Shown piece after piece: positions 49,497 through 57,248 of a stretch of DNA of 64,000 bases. Within the stretch, counting starts at the first letter, position 1. The number at the start of each line of letters is the position of its first letter. The stretch is taken from positions 1-64,000 of the forward strand of contig LNIY01000077.1 in the NCBI GenBank assembly GCA_001449105.1. Direction: 5' to 3'. The DNA comes from Caulobacter vibrioides (GTDB taxonomy: Bacteria; Pseudomonadota; Alphaproteobacteria; Caulobacterales; Caulobacteraceae). The notes below the pieces were generated by a model, which was given only the letters and a program-made list of their open reading frames with translations, made no database searches and was not told where the DNA came from. A program made the translations under genes and the position numbers.

Positions 49497-49665
49497 CACC
49501 TCTCCCAAGGGGAGAGGGAGGGGCCCGCGCCGAAGGCGTGGGAGGGTGAGGGGGTAAGACGTCGAAGGTTTTGGCGAGGGGAGCAACGGCCAGCCGTGTA
49601 ACCCCTCACCCTCCCAGGCTGTCGCCTGGGCCCCTCCCTCTCCCTGTGGGAGAGGTGTTTCTGGG
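49497..49665. repeat. Palindromic repeat, family B, between xylX and xylR
   Basis: CTCTCCCAAGGGGAGAGGG and the inverted CCCTCTCCCTGTGGGAGAGG flank GGGCCCGCGCCGAAGGCG, GGGAGGGTGAGGGG and its inverse CCCCTCACCCTCCC. Related copies are at 51373-51513 and 62450-62584. Confidence 0.85.
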
Positions 49666-49678
49666 GTGGGAGAGGCGC

Positions 49679-50734
49679 CTACTGCGGCGCCGGGCCCGTC
49701 GAGTCCCGGACGATCAGGGTGTGCGGATGCATCAGCTGCCGCGGCTCCCCGGTTCCGTCGCGATGGCGGCGGATTTCTTCCAGCACCAGGTCGACGGCGG
49801 CGCGGGCCATGGCGGCGATGGGCTGGTGGACGGTGGTCAGGGCCGGCCAGATGTTGGCGGCGATCGAGGTGTCGTCGAAGCCGACGATCGAGACGTCGCC
49901 CGGCACGTCCAGGCCCAGGCGGTGCGCGAGGCCCGCCGTGGCTGCGGCCATGTCGTCGTTTGCGGCGAAGATGGCGGTCGGGCGCTCCTTGACGTTCAGC
50001 AGCCGCTCGGCCGCCTCCAGGCCCGAGCGATAGGTGAAGTAGCCCTGCTCGACCCGGACGTCCTCCTGCGGGATGCCGGCCGACTTCAGGGCGGTCATGA
50101 AGCCGTCCATCCGCTGCTGGCTGACCGTCTGGTTGGGGTGGCCCTTGATGAAGCCGAAGCGCTTGTGGCCCAGGGCCAGCAGGTGCTGGGTCAGCTCGAA
50201 GGCGGCGGCCTCGTTGTCGATGCGGATGGTGGCCATGTCGCTGCTGGCCGTGCCGGGCGCGACGGCCACGGCGGCCGCGCCGGCGGCCTTAACCTCGGCC
50301 AGGACCGTCTGGGACTCGCACAGCGGCGGCGGCAGGATCAGGCCATCGACGCCGGTCTTCAGCAGGCGGGCCAGGGTGGCGCCGGCCAGTTCGGGCTCGG
50401 CGCATTTCTCGATGACGATCTGCGAGCCGGTGCGGCTGCTCTCGTCCAGCGCCCCGACCAGGAACTCCGACAGGTAGCCGGTCGAGGGGTTGTCGTAGAG
50501 CAGGCCGATGCGGAACGGGGCGCTGCCCGCCAGGCTGCGGGCGGCGGGGTTGGGGGCGTAGTTCAGCTCGGCGATGGCCTGCTCGACCAGCGCCCGGGTC
50601 TCTTCCTTGACGGTGGCCTCGCGGTTGATGACCCGCGAGACGGTCATCGGCGAGACGCCCGCGCGCGCGGCGACGTCGCGGATCGTGGCGCTCTGGCTGC
50701 TGCGCCGCCGCGTGCGCTCGGTGCGTTCGTTCAT
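49679..50734 (-). CDS. xylR: XylR-type LacI-family repressor
   Basis: 351 residues. An arginine-rich N-terminus is followed by the LacI helix-turn-helix [22 protein letters not shown] (in parts: [17 protein letters not shown]), hinge [10 protein letters not shown] and effector domain ([47 protein letters not shown]). It matches the C. crescentus xylose repressor by memory. It would release the palindrome at 49421 when D-xylose is present, inducing xylX-B-C-D. It lies upstream in the operon's direction and is transcribed toward it. No copy of that palindrome precedes its own start, so autoregulation is not evident. Confidence 0.85.
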   Translation of the reverse strand: MNERTERTRRRSSQSATIRDVAARAGVSPMTVSRVINREATVKEETRALVEQAIAELNYAPNPAARSLAGSAPFRIGLLYDNPSTGYLSEFLVGALDESSRTGSQIVIEKCAEPELAGATLARLLKTGVDGLILPPPLCESQTVLAEVKAAGAAAVAVAPGTASSDMATIRIDNEAAAFELTQHLLALGHKRFGFIKGHPNQTVSQQRMDGFMTALKSAGIPQEDVRVEQGYFTYRSGLEAAERLLNVKERPTAIFAANDDMAAATAGLAHRLGLDVPGDVSIVGFDDTSIAANIWPALTTVHQPIAAMARAAVDLVLEEIRRHRDGTGEPRQLMHPHTLIVRDSTGPAPQ

Positions 50735-50835
50735 ACTCTGAAGTCCGTCCCTTTTGGGCGAGTCTAGACCGTTTCTCGCGCCAGGGGGAAGCGGGGCCTT
50801 GGTCGAGGCTGCTCGTCGGGCGTAGGGAAGGGGGC

Positions 50836-51372
50836 ATGAGCGACCTCTCCAAGCCCCTCGGCGCCGTCATTCTCTGCGGCGGCGGCTCGACCCGGATGGG
50901 CCAGGACAAGGCCTTGCTGGACTGGGGCGGCGTGCGCGCCGTCGATCGCGTGGCGGCGCTGGCCAGGGCCGCCGGGGCGCGGGTCGTGCTGACCGCTGGG
51001 CGCGACTACGGCCTGGACTGGGTTCCCGATCCGGAGGAGGGCGCGGGGCCGGTCGGCGGCGTGCTGGCCGGGGCGGCGGCGCTGCGGGCGCGCGGCTGCG
51101 CGCGGGCGCTGGTGCTGGCGGTCGATGCGCCGACCCTGACGGTGGACGACCTGGCGCCGCTTCTGGCGGCGGACAACGGCGCGACGTTCGAGGTTTCGCC
51201 CGTGCCGATGGTGCTACCTTTGGGCAGCGTGCCTGGAGACGCCTTGCCGGGCTGGCCGTTGCGCCGGCTGGTGGAGCGGGCGGGGCTGGCGGTGCTGCCT
51301 TGTCCGGAGGAAGCGCGGGCGCGGATCCTGGGGGCCAATACGCCAGAGGAGCGTGATCGGTTGAGGCCCTAG
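50836..51372 (+). CDS. mobA: MobA, molybdenum cofactor guanylyltransferase
   Basis: 178 residues. The N-terminal nucleotide-binding motif [20 protein letters not shown] (in parts: [14 protein letters not shown]) and [17 protein letters not shown] with [18 protein letters not shown] are as in MobA. It attaches GMP to molybdopterin to make the bis-MGD cofactor. It is divergent from xylR with a 101-bp gap. It is slightly shorter than E. coli MobA but all motifs are present. Confidence 0.88.
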   Translation: MSDLSKPLGAVILCGGGSTRMGQDKALLDWGGVRAVDRVAALARAAGARVVLTAGRDYGLDWVPDPEEGAGPVGGVLAGAAALRARGCARALVLAVDAPTLTVDDLAPLLAADNGATFEVSPVPMVLPLGSVPGDALPGWPLRRLVERAGLAVLPCPEEARARILGANTPEERDRLRP

Positions 51373-51513
51373 CCCCTCACCCTCCCATTGCTGCGCAATG
51401 GGCCCCTCCCTCTCCCTCTGGGAGAGGTGTTTTCAGAGCGAGCCGGCCTTTCTTCAACCTCTCCCATGGGGAGAGGGAGGGGCCCGCGCCGAAGGCGTGG
51501 GAGGGTGAGGGGC
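51373..51513. repeat. Palindromic repeat, family B (copy 2)
   Basis: CCCCTCACCCTCCCATTGC and GGGAGGGTGAGGGG form the outer arms, with CCCCTCCCTCTCCC / GGGGAGAGGGAGGG inside. It lies between the convergent mobA and reductase genes. Confidence 0.88.
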
Positions 51514-51522
51514 TACGCCGCC

Positions 51523-53073
51523 TCAGTACACGTCCCGCCGATAACGGCCCTGGTCGGCCAGATCCTCCAGCGCCTCGACGCCCAGGATCTCGCCCAGCGC
51601 CGTGTGGACCTCGCGCGACATGCCTTCCAGCGAGCCGCAGACATAGATAGCCGCGCCGTTCGCCACCCAGGCCCGAACCTCGTCGGCGGCCGCGCTCAGG
51701 CGGTGCTGGACATAGACCTTGTCGGCCTGGTCGCGGGAGAAGGCGAGATCCAGGCGCGCCAGCACGCCCGAGGCGACCCAGGCCTCGATCTCGTCGCGAT
51801 GGAAGAAGTCGTGGGCGGACGAGCGCTCGCCGAACACCAGCCAGTTGCGTCCGCGGCCCAGCGCGGCGCGGGCCTTCAGGTGGCTGCGCAGGCCCGCCAG
51901 GCCCGTGCCGGCGCCGATCAGGATCATCGGCCGGTCGTCTTGCGGCGCGTGGAAGCTGCGGTTGGAGCGCACGCGGCCGGCGATCTCGCCGCCCGCCGCC
52001 GCATGCTCGACCAGCCAGCCCGAGCCCAGGCCCGGCTTGCCGTCGGCGCGGCGCATCAGGCGCACGACCAGCTCGACCCCGCCGTCGGTCGGCAGCGAGG
52101 CGATCGAGTATTCGCGATGGGGCAGGGCGGGCAGGGTGTCGACCAAGGCCTGGGGCGTCGCGCCCGCCAGCGCCTTGATGGCCGCGTCCTCGTGCGGCAG
52201 CCGCCGCCAGGACAGGGCCTCGCCCAGCGTGCCGGCCTCGTCGGACTTCACCGGCGCGTCGGCGCCCAGCGACAGGCGCGAGAGCAGGTCGGCGACCTCG
52301 GCGGGGGCGTTGCGGGGGCCGATCTCGACGATGTCGCCGGCCTGCCAGGTCGCGCCGCCGTCCAGCGGTTCAAGCCGCACATGGAAGGCGCCTTCGCCGG
52401 CCGAGCCGGGATTGAGCAGGCGGCGGTCGGCCAGTTTCCAGCGGCCGTAGGCGGGACGGCTCCAGTCGGGAGCGTCGGTGGAGCCGGTGAGCACCGAAAG
52501 CTGCGACTGCCAGTGACGCAGGGCGGCGGCTTCGCCGTCGTCGACCTCGACGGTGTCGAACAGGCGCGATCCGCCGTTGCGGGCCAGCCAGGCGTCCAGG
52601 CTGCGGCCGAAGGCGCAGTACTGGGCGTAGGTCGAGTCGCCCAGGGCCAGCACGGCGTAGGACAGCTTGGCCAGGTCGGGCTCGGTGCTCATCACGTCGC
52701 GGATGAAGCGGCGGGCGTTGTCGGGGGCGTCGCCCTCGCCCGTGGTGCTGACGATGAAGAGGGCGCGGCCGGTCAGGTCGGCGGGCTCGACGGCGGCCAG
52801 TTCGCGCAGCCGCACCGGCAGGTTCGCCGCCTGCAGGGCCTTGGCCGTGGCCATGGCCAGTTCCTCGGCGAAGCCGGTCTGGCTGGCGAAGGCCACGAGC
52901 ACCGGCTCGCCGGCGCCGGCGGCCAGGGCGGCCTCCTCGCGGGTGGCCTTCCTCTTGCGCAGGGCGACCTTCAGCGCGATCCCGGCGCACAGCAGGACGT
53001 AGAGGCCGACGACGATCGCGGCCAGGGCCAGGCGACGCGCGTCCGGCGGCAGGCTGGAGAGCAGTTCGGTCAT
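51523..53073 (-). CDS. CysJ-like diflavin reductase with N-terminal membrane anchor
   Basis: 516 residues from MTELLSSLPPDARRL. A hydrophobic helix (about 17-38) anchors it in the inner membrane. A flavodoxin domain (VLVAFASQTGFAEELAMATA, IVSTTGEGDAPDNA, VLALGDSTYAQYCAFGR), an FAD-binding domain with REYSIASLP and a ferredoxin-NADP reductase-type domain (LIGAGTGLAGLRSHL, FGERSSAHDFFHRDE, YVCGSLEGMSREVHTALGEIL) follow. It resembles sulfite reductase alpha subunits but no CysI-like beta subunit lies nearby. Its start overlaps the ApbE gene by 4 bp (ATGA), the last of an operon of five envelope genes. It likely passes electrons from NADPH to an envelope acceptor such as the PepSY protein or ApbE-made flavoprotein. 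Confidence 0.82.
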   Translation of the reverse strand: MTELLSSLPPDARRLALAAIVVGLYVLLCAGIALKVALRKRKATREEAALAAGAGEPVLVAFASQTGFAEELAMATAKALQAANLPVRLRELAAVEPADLTGRALFIVSTTGEGDAPDNARRFIRDVMSTEPDLAKLSYAVLALGDSTYAQYCAFGRSLDAWLARNGGSRLFDTVEVDDGEAAALRHWQSQLSVLTGSTDAPDWSRPAYGRWKLADRRLLNPGSAGEGAFHVRLEPLDGGATWQAGDIVEIGPRNAPAEVADLLSRLSLGADAPVKSDEAGTLGEALSWRRLPHEDAAIKALAGATPQALVDTLPALPHREYSIASLPTDGGVELVVRLMRRADGKPGLGSGWLVEHAAAGGEIAGRVRSNRSFHAPQDDRPMILIGAGTGLAGLRSHLKARAALGRGRNWLVFGERSSAHDFFHRDEIEAWVASGVLARLDLAFSRDQADKVYVQHRLSAAADEVRAWVANGAAIYVCGSLEGMSREVHTALGEILGVEALEDLADQGRYRRDVY

Positions 53074-54074
53074 TCGTCGAGCATCGCCTGCAAGGCCGGC
53101 GACAGGCGCTCCTGCAAGCCGTTGTGGCCGCGCGTGACGACCAGGGCCGGCAGGCTTCGGGCCGTAGCGAAGGCGATGGCGGCCTCGGGGCCCATCACGG
53201 TGAGGGCGGTGGCCAGGGCGTCGGCGGTCATGCACTCGGGGTGCAGCACGGTGACGCTGACCACGCCGGCGTCGCACGGCGCGCCAGAGGCCGGGTCCAG
53301 CGTGTGGGCGTAGCGCTTGCCCGCATGGTCGAAGAAGCGGCGGTAGTCCCCCGAGGTCGCCACCGACAGGCCGTGCAGGGCCAGCAGGGTGCGGGGCGAG
53401 GCCTCGTCGTTGGCGGAGGCGACCGGCGGGCGCTCCAGCTCGACCCACCAGGGCTGGCCGTCGGGCTTGGCGCCCGTGCCGCGCAACTCGCCGCCGACCT
53501 CGACGAGGTAGGAGCGCACGCCGGCCCGGTCGAGGGCGCGGGCGGCCTCGTCGACGCCGAAGCCCTTGGCGATGCCGTTGAGGTCGATATGGAGCCCCCC
53601 CGGCTGAAAGAGCGCGTCGCCGTCCAGCGTCACGCGGCGCCAGCCCATGGGCGCGCGGGCGGCGTCCAGCGCGTCGGCGCTGGGCGGCTCGCCGGAGAAC
53701 GGGCGGGGGCCGAAGCCCCAGAGATCGGTGACCGCGCCAAGCGTCGGGTCGAAGGCGCCGTCGCTGCCTTCGGCCACCTCGAGGGCGCGGCGCAGGACGG
53801 TCGAAAAGCCCGCGGGCAGGGCGGTCCAGGTTCCGGCGGGCGAGCGGTTGAAGCGGGACAGCGCCGACATCGGGTCCCAGGCGCTCATCTCGGCCACCAC
53901 CCTGTCCAGCGCGCGCTGGACCATGGCGGTCATGGCCGCAAGGTCGGTGGCGACGGGCAGCACGGCCTTGACCGACCAGGTCGTGCCCATGGTCTGGCCG
54001 TCGAACGCGCGCACGACCCCGCCCACCGGCCGGGCCGGCGGTTCGCTGAGCATGGGAACGAGGACGCGGGTCAT
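53070..54074 (-). CDS. apbE: ApbE, FAD:protein FMN transferase
   Basis: 334 residues from MTRVLVPML. ApbE family motifs: TMGTTWSV near residue 29, MSAWDPMSALSRFNRS, DLNGIAKGFGVDEAARAL (substrate and FAD site) and GGELRGTGAKPDGQPW, ending with AHTLDPASGAPCDAGVVSVTVL. It transfers FMN from FAD to a threonine of a target protein in the envelope. No clear signal peptide is seen with this start, so export may depend on an N-terminal region I cannot define. It is upstream of the reductase gene, which it overlaps by 4 bp. A repeat separates it from the DUF4198 gene. Confidence 0.87.
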   Translation of the reverse strand: MTRVLVPMLSEPPARPVGGVVRAFDGQTMGTTWSVKAVLPVATDLAAMTAMVQRALDRVVAEMSAWDPMSALSRFNRSPAGTWTALPAGFSTVLRRALEVAEGSDGAFDPTLGAVTDLWGFGPRPFSGEPPSADALDAARAPMGWRRVTLDGDALFQPGGLHIDLNGIAKGFGVDEAARALDRAGVRSYLVEVGGELRGTGAKPDGQPWWVELERPPVASANDEASPRTLLALHGLSVATSGDYRRFFDHAGKRYAHTLDPASGAPCDAGVVSVTVLHPECMTADALATALTVMGPEAAIAFATARSLPALVVTRGHNGLQERLSPALQAMLDE

Positions 54075-54092
54075 GGGGGAGGTCTTCCAAAC

Positions 54093-54231
54093 TCCTCCCC
54101 CGCAAGGTGGGGGAGGGGGACCGCGAAGCGGTGGAGGGGACGGCGGCGCGCACGGCGCTCCGTCACTCGCCCCCTCCGTCGCGGCGCGTATTCGCACCGC
54201 GCCACCTCCCCCGTTTGCACAGGGGAGGAGC
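54093..54231. repeat. Palindromic repeat, family A variant, in the redox operon
   Basis: ACTCCTCCCCCGCAAGG and CACCTCCCCCGTTTGC with a GCGAAGCGG core and CTCGCCCCCTCCGTCGC. It lies in the gap between the DUF4198 and apbE genes. The arms are less exact than in other copies. Confidence 0.65.
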
Positions 54232-54243
54232 TATGCCGCTGAA

Positions 54244-55170
54244 TTACGGACGCTGGGCTTCGAACGTCGCGGTGTAGCTGGCGCTGAAGCCGTTGCCGGC
54301 CAGGGCCGTCGGGGCGCCGCCTTGGCCGCCGCCGGGACCGCCCGGACCAGCCGGACCACCGGGACCGCCCGGACCGCCTTGGCCGCCGCCCGGAGGACCG
54401 CCCATGCCGCCGCGGCCGGTCTCGCCGGTGCGGACGCTGGCGTTCAGCCAGTACATGCCGGCTTCCGGCAGGGTGAACTTGGCCGCGCCGTCGGGGCCGG
54501 TCTTGACCTTGATCTCGCCCGGCGAGGCCCGGTAGCGCGAGGCGCCCGGCACGATCGTCACTTCCAGGTCGGCGGCGGGCTTGCCGTCGATCAGGAACTT
54601 GAAGGTCGCCGCTTCGGTGGCCACCACGTCGTTGGGGTGGGTGACCGGAACCAGTTCCAGGCCCTTGCCGGTCGGCTTCAGGACGGTGTCGGTGGGCGCG
54701 CCGCGCGTGACGAAGGTTTCGTTGCGGTTGAAGCTCTTGATGGTCTTCAGGTCGGCGGCATTGGCCGGAACCTGCTTGGCGAAGTCGTCGGCGCTGCCGC
54801 GGAAGCGCTTGACCTCGCCGTTCTCGGTCCAGCTGGCCATGACGCTGCTGGAGGCGGTGCCGATCTTGTAGGTGCCGGCCTTGGCCAGCTCGACGTCGAA
54901 CACCGAGCGGTACTGGCCGGTCGAGGCGTTCTTCAGCGGCTCGGTCGCGCCGTCCGGGGTGGTGATGACCACGCCGTCCACGCGCATGGCGCGGTGGTCG
55001 GGGTAGAACAGCTCGTTGGAGATGGCCGCGTCGACGGTCACCCAGGCGCCGTCGCCCGACAGCACGGTGGCCGAGGGGACGAGCCAGGCGCGGTGGGCGT
55101 GGGCCGCCAGCGGCAGGGTCAGGGCGACGGTCGCCGCCGTGAGGGCGAGAAGGCGCTTGCGAAGGATCAT
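54244..55170 (-). CDS. Periplasmic DUF4198-family protein with glycine-rich loop
   Basis: 308 residues. Signal peptide (MILRKRLLALTAATVALTLPL, cut near AHA-H) leads to HRAWLVPSATVLSGDGAWVTVDAAISNELFYPDH, the typical start of DUF4198 proteins, which are linked to metal or iron uptake systems. The HRxW and the NELFYPDH histidines could bind metal. A beta-rich middle (TFKFLIDGKPAADLEVTIVPG) is followed by a Gly/Pro-rich tract (GGPPGGGQGGPGGPGGPAGP, about 255-280). It is the third gene of the five-gene redox operon, directly following the DUF2271 gene by 16 bp. Confidence 0.85.
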   Translation of the reverse strand: MILRKRLLALTAATVALTLPLAAHAHRAWLVPSATVLSGDGAWVTVDAAISNELFYPDHRAMRVDGVVITTPDGATEPLKNASTGQYRSVFDVELAKAGTYKIGTASSSVMASWTENGEVKRFRGSADDFAKQVPANAADLKTIKSFNRNETFVTRGAPTDTVLKPTGKGLELVPVTHPNDVVATEAATFKFLIDGKPAADLEVTIVPGASRYRASPGEIKVKTGPDGAAKFTLPEAGMYWLNASVRTGETGRGGMGGPPGGGQGGPGGPGGPAGPGGPGGGQGGAPTALAGNGFSASYTATFEAQRP

Positions 55171-55186
55171 GGCGTTTCTCTCTTGC

Positions 55187-55699
55187 TTATTTGACGGTGA
55201 CCGAGACGGCGCCGAGTTCGGCCGTCCCCTTGGCGGAGGCGGTCGCGCCGGGCTTGCCCCAGGTGAAGGGGACGCGCACGGCCTCGTGGCCGCCGACCTC
55301 GCGGGCGGCTTCGACCACCAGGGTGTAGGCGCCCGGCTTCAGCTTCGACAGCTGGCTCTTGGCGCCGCTGAAGGTCAGCTTCTGCGGGCCCGGGGCGCGC
55401 GTGGCCGAGGAGATGCCGTCGGCCGGGAAGCTCATGGTGCGGCCGGCCTTGCGCCACCACTGGCGCATGTCCTTCAGCCACTTCTCGCCCTTGTCCTCCT
55501 TGGAGTCCGGATCGTACCAGACGGCCAGGGTGGCGGCGGCGGTGGCGTCGGGGGCCTCGACCCAGATGGCCACGTAGGGCTTGTGGTACTCGGCTACCGA
55601 AAGGCGCGGGATCTCGACGGTGACGTTGAGGTCGGCGGCCATCGCCGGAGCGCCGACGGCGGCGCCGGCGAAGGTCAGCAGGGAGACGGTGCGCTTCAC
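55187..55699 (-). CDS. Periplasmic DUF2271-family protein
   Basis: 170 residues. Signal peptide (MKRTVSLLTFAGAAVGAPA, cut near AMA-A) is followed by a beta-sandwich core of the DUF2271 family (YHKPYVAIWVEAPDATAAATLAVWYD, KWLKDMRQWWRKAGR, GAYTLVVEAAREVGGHEAVRVPF). Members often sit next to PepSY and ApbE genes, where a role in flavin or iron handling is suspected. It is 16 bp downstream of the PepSY gene and 16 bp upstream of DUF4198. The function is unknown; the residues HEAVRVPF and the WW pair could bind a ligand. Confidence 0.85.
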   Translation of the reverse strand: MKRTVSLLTFAGAAVGAPAMAADLNVTVEIPRLSVAEYHKPYVAIWVEAPDATAAATLAVWYDPDSKEDKGEKWLKDMRQWWRKAGRTMSFPADGISSATRAPGPQKLTFSGAKSQLSKLKPGAYTLVVEAAREVGGHEAVRVPFTWGKPGATASAKGTAELGAVSVTVK

Positions 55700-55715
55700 G
55701 GAAGGCGGCCTTTCT

Positions 55716-56384
55716 CTAGAGGTGGACGAACAGGATGATGATCAGGAGCGGAATGGCCAGGCCCGCGGCGGTCAGCGGCCAGGTCATCGGCCGCCCGCGG
55801 GCGTGGAACTGAAGCAGGATCAGGCCGGTGACCGTGAAGATCACGCAGGCGCCGGCGAAGATGTCGATGAACCAGCTCCAGGCCTTGCCGGTGTTGCGGC
55901 CCTTGTGCAGGTCGTTGAGCAGGCTGATCGAACCGCGGGTGGTCTTTTCGTGCTCGACGGCGCCGGTTTCGCGGTCGATGGCGATCCAGGCGTCGCCGCC
56001 GGGGCGGGCCAGGGCCAGATAGACCTCGGCGTCGGACCATTCGCCGACGCGGCGGGCGATGTCGGCGTCGACGGCCTTGTCGAGCCAGGTCTCGACCTTG
56101 ATCGGCAGGGGGCGCTTGCCCTCGGTCGGGCCCGAAGCCAGCTCGGCGATCAGCTCGGGCGGCAGGGTGGCCTTCTTGCTGACGACCTTGGGCTCGGCTT
56201 CGATCGAGCCCGCGTGGTTGAGGGTGAAGCCGGTGATGGCGAACAGCAGCATGCCCACCAGGCTGATCGCCGCGCTGATCCAGTGCCACTGGTGCAGCTG
56301 CTTCAGCCAGAAGGAGCGGCGGTTCTGTTCGGCGGCGGCTTTCACGGTGCTTTCGGTACGGCGAGCTTCACTGCCGCCGTCCAT
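55716..56384 (-). CDS. PepSY-associated transmembrane protein
   Basis: 222 residues. A basic N-terminal segment with LKQLHQWHWISAAISLVGMLLFAITGFTLNHAG (in parts: QLHQWHWISAAI, GMLLFAITGFTLNHAG) carries histidines as in PepSY-associated TM proteins that bind heme or transfer electrons. A periplasmic PepSY-like region (SDAEVYLALARPGGDAWIAIDRETG) and LLNDLHKGRNTGKAWSWFIDIFAGACVIFTVTGLILL with two further helices follow. It would be an inner-membrane electron carrier or anchor. It is the first gene of the DUF2271-DUF4198-apbE-reductase operon. A near-palindrome CTTGCAATTACAAG lies 12 bp upstream. Confidence 0.85.
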   Translation of the reverse strand: MDGGSEARRTESTVKAAAEQNRRSFWLKQLHQWHWISAAISLVGMLLFAITGFTLNHAGSIEAEPKVVSKKATLPPELIAELASGPTEGKRPLPIKVETWLDKAVDADIARRVGEWSDAEVYLALARPGGDAWIAIDRETGAVEHEKTTRGSISLLNDLHKGRNTGKAWSWFIDIFAGACVIFTVTGLILLQFHARGRPMTWPLTAAGLAIPLLIIILFVHL

Positions 56385-56396
56385 ACTTGAGAGCGA

Positions 56397-56410
56397 CTTG
56401 CAATTACAAG
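56397..56410. promoter_or_regulatory. Near-palindrome upstream of the redox operon, possible Fur/Irr-type site
   Basis: CTTGCAATTACAAG has 12 of 14 palindromic positions and is AT-rich in a GC-rich region. It lies 12 bp before the PepSY gene and 59 bp before the divergent GST gene. A metal regulator is guessed from the operon content only. Confidence 0.4.
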
Positions 56411-56468
56411 AGCCGATCGCGATCCGGCCTCGCTTGGAAACATTTGGTCACGGATCGGTTCAGAGCGC

Positions 56469-57248
56469 ATGACCTATCAGCTGCATTATTGGCCGGGCAT
56501 CCAGGGCCGCGGTGAATTCGTCCGCCTGGCGCTGGAAGCGGCCGGTGCGGACTATGTCGATGTCGCCCGCCGGGATCCGGACGAGGGCGGCGGCGAAGAC
56601 GCCCTGATGGACGACCTGGCCGAACTGGGCGGGTCCCGCGCGGCCTTCGCGCCGCCGTTCCTGGTCGACGGCGACCTGGTCATCGGCCAGACGGCGAACA
56701 TCCTTCTCTACCTGGGATCCAGGCACGATCTCGCGCCGGCCGCCGAGAGCGGGCGGCTGTGGGTCAACCAACTGCAGCTGACCATCGCCGACCTGGTGAC
56801 CGAGGCCCACGACACCCACCATCCGGTCGGCATGGGCCTCTATTACGAGGACCAGAAGGACGAGGCCGCGCGGCGCTCGGAGGAATTCCGCGGCCAGCGG
56901 ATTCCCAAGTTCATGGGCTGGTTCGAGCGGGCGCTTGCCCGGGAAGAGGGCGGCGGCGACGCCTGGCTGGCCGGGGGCGCGGTCTGCTACGCCGACCTGT
57001 CGCTGTTCCAGGCGGTGGAGGGGCTGCGCTACGCCTTCCCCAACGCCATGGCGCGGCTGGAGCCGGACATTCCGAAGGTGGTCGCGCTGCGCGATCGGGT
57101 GGCGGACCTGCCCAGGATCGCGGCCTATCTCGCCTCGGAGCGGCGCATTCCGTTCAACGAGATGGGGATTTTACGGGGAGGGGGAGAGGCGCAGCGGCGC
57201 CAAGCTGCTATGCCTCCCCACCATGGCCAAGCTCGACGACACCTATGA
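56469..57248 (+). CDS. Glutathione S-transferase with nonstandard C-terminal tail
   Basis: 259 residues. Thioredoxin-like N-domain MTYQLHYWPGIQGRGEFVRLALEAAG with the catalytic Tyr7 and Gly-binding GQTANILLYLG; helical C-domain ending LASERRIPFNEMGI. Sigma-type GSTs usually end near FNExGIFRHYPELD. Here the last 25 residues, GILRGGGEAQRRQAAMPPHH and so on, look like readthrough into the next region, and the gene overlaps the downstream permease start by 26 bp. A local deletion or loss of the stop codon is likely, though the fold should be intact. It is divergent from the PepSY operon. Confidence 0.8.
   Translation: MTYQLHYWPGIQGRGEFVRLALEAAGADYVDVARRDPDEGGGEDALMDDLAELGGSRAAFAPPFLVDGDLVIGQTANILLYLGSRHDLAPAAESGRLWVNQLQLTIADLVTEAHDTHHPVGMGLYYEDQKDEAARRSEEFRGQRIPKFMGWFERALAREEGGGDAWLAGGAVCYADLSLFQAVEGLRYAFPNAMARLEPDIPKVVALRDRVADLPRIAAYLASERRIPFNEMGILRGGGEAQRRQAAMPPHHGQARRHL

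Noticed and set aside
51523..53073. True sulfite reductase (CysJ of CysIJ)
   Set aside because: A membrane anchor at the N-terminus, the apbE overlap and lack of a CysI gene nearby argue for an envelope redox role.
57170..57225. TPP riboswitch before the NCS1 permease
   Set aside because: No CTGAGA or ACCTGAT-type thi-box words are present, and the space is coding for the GST.
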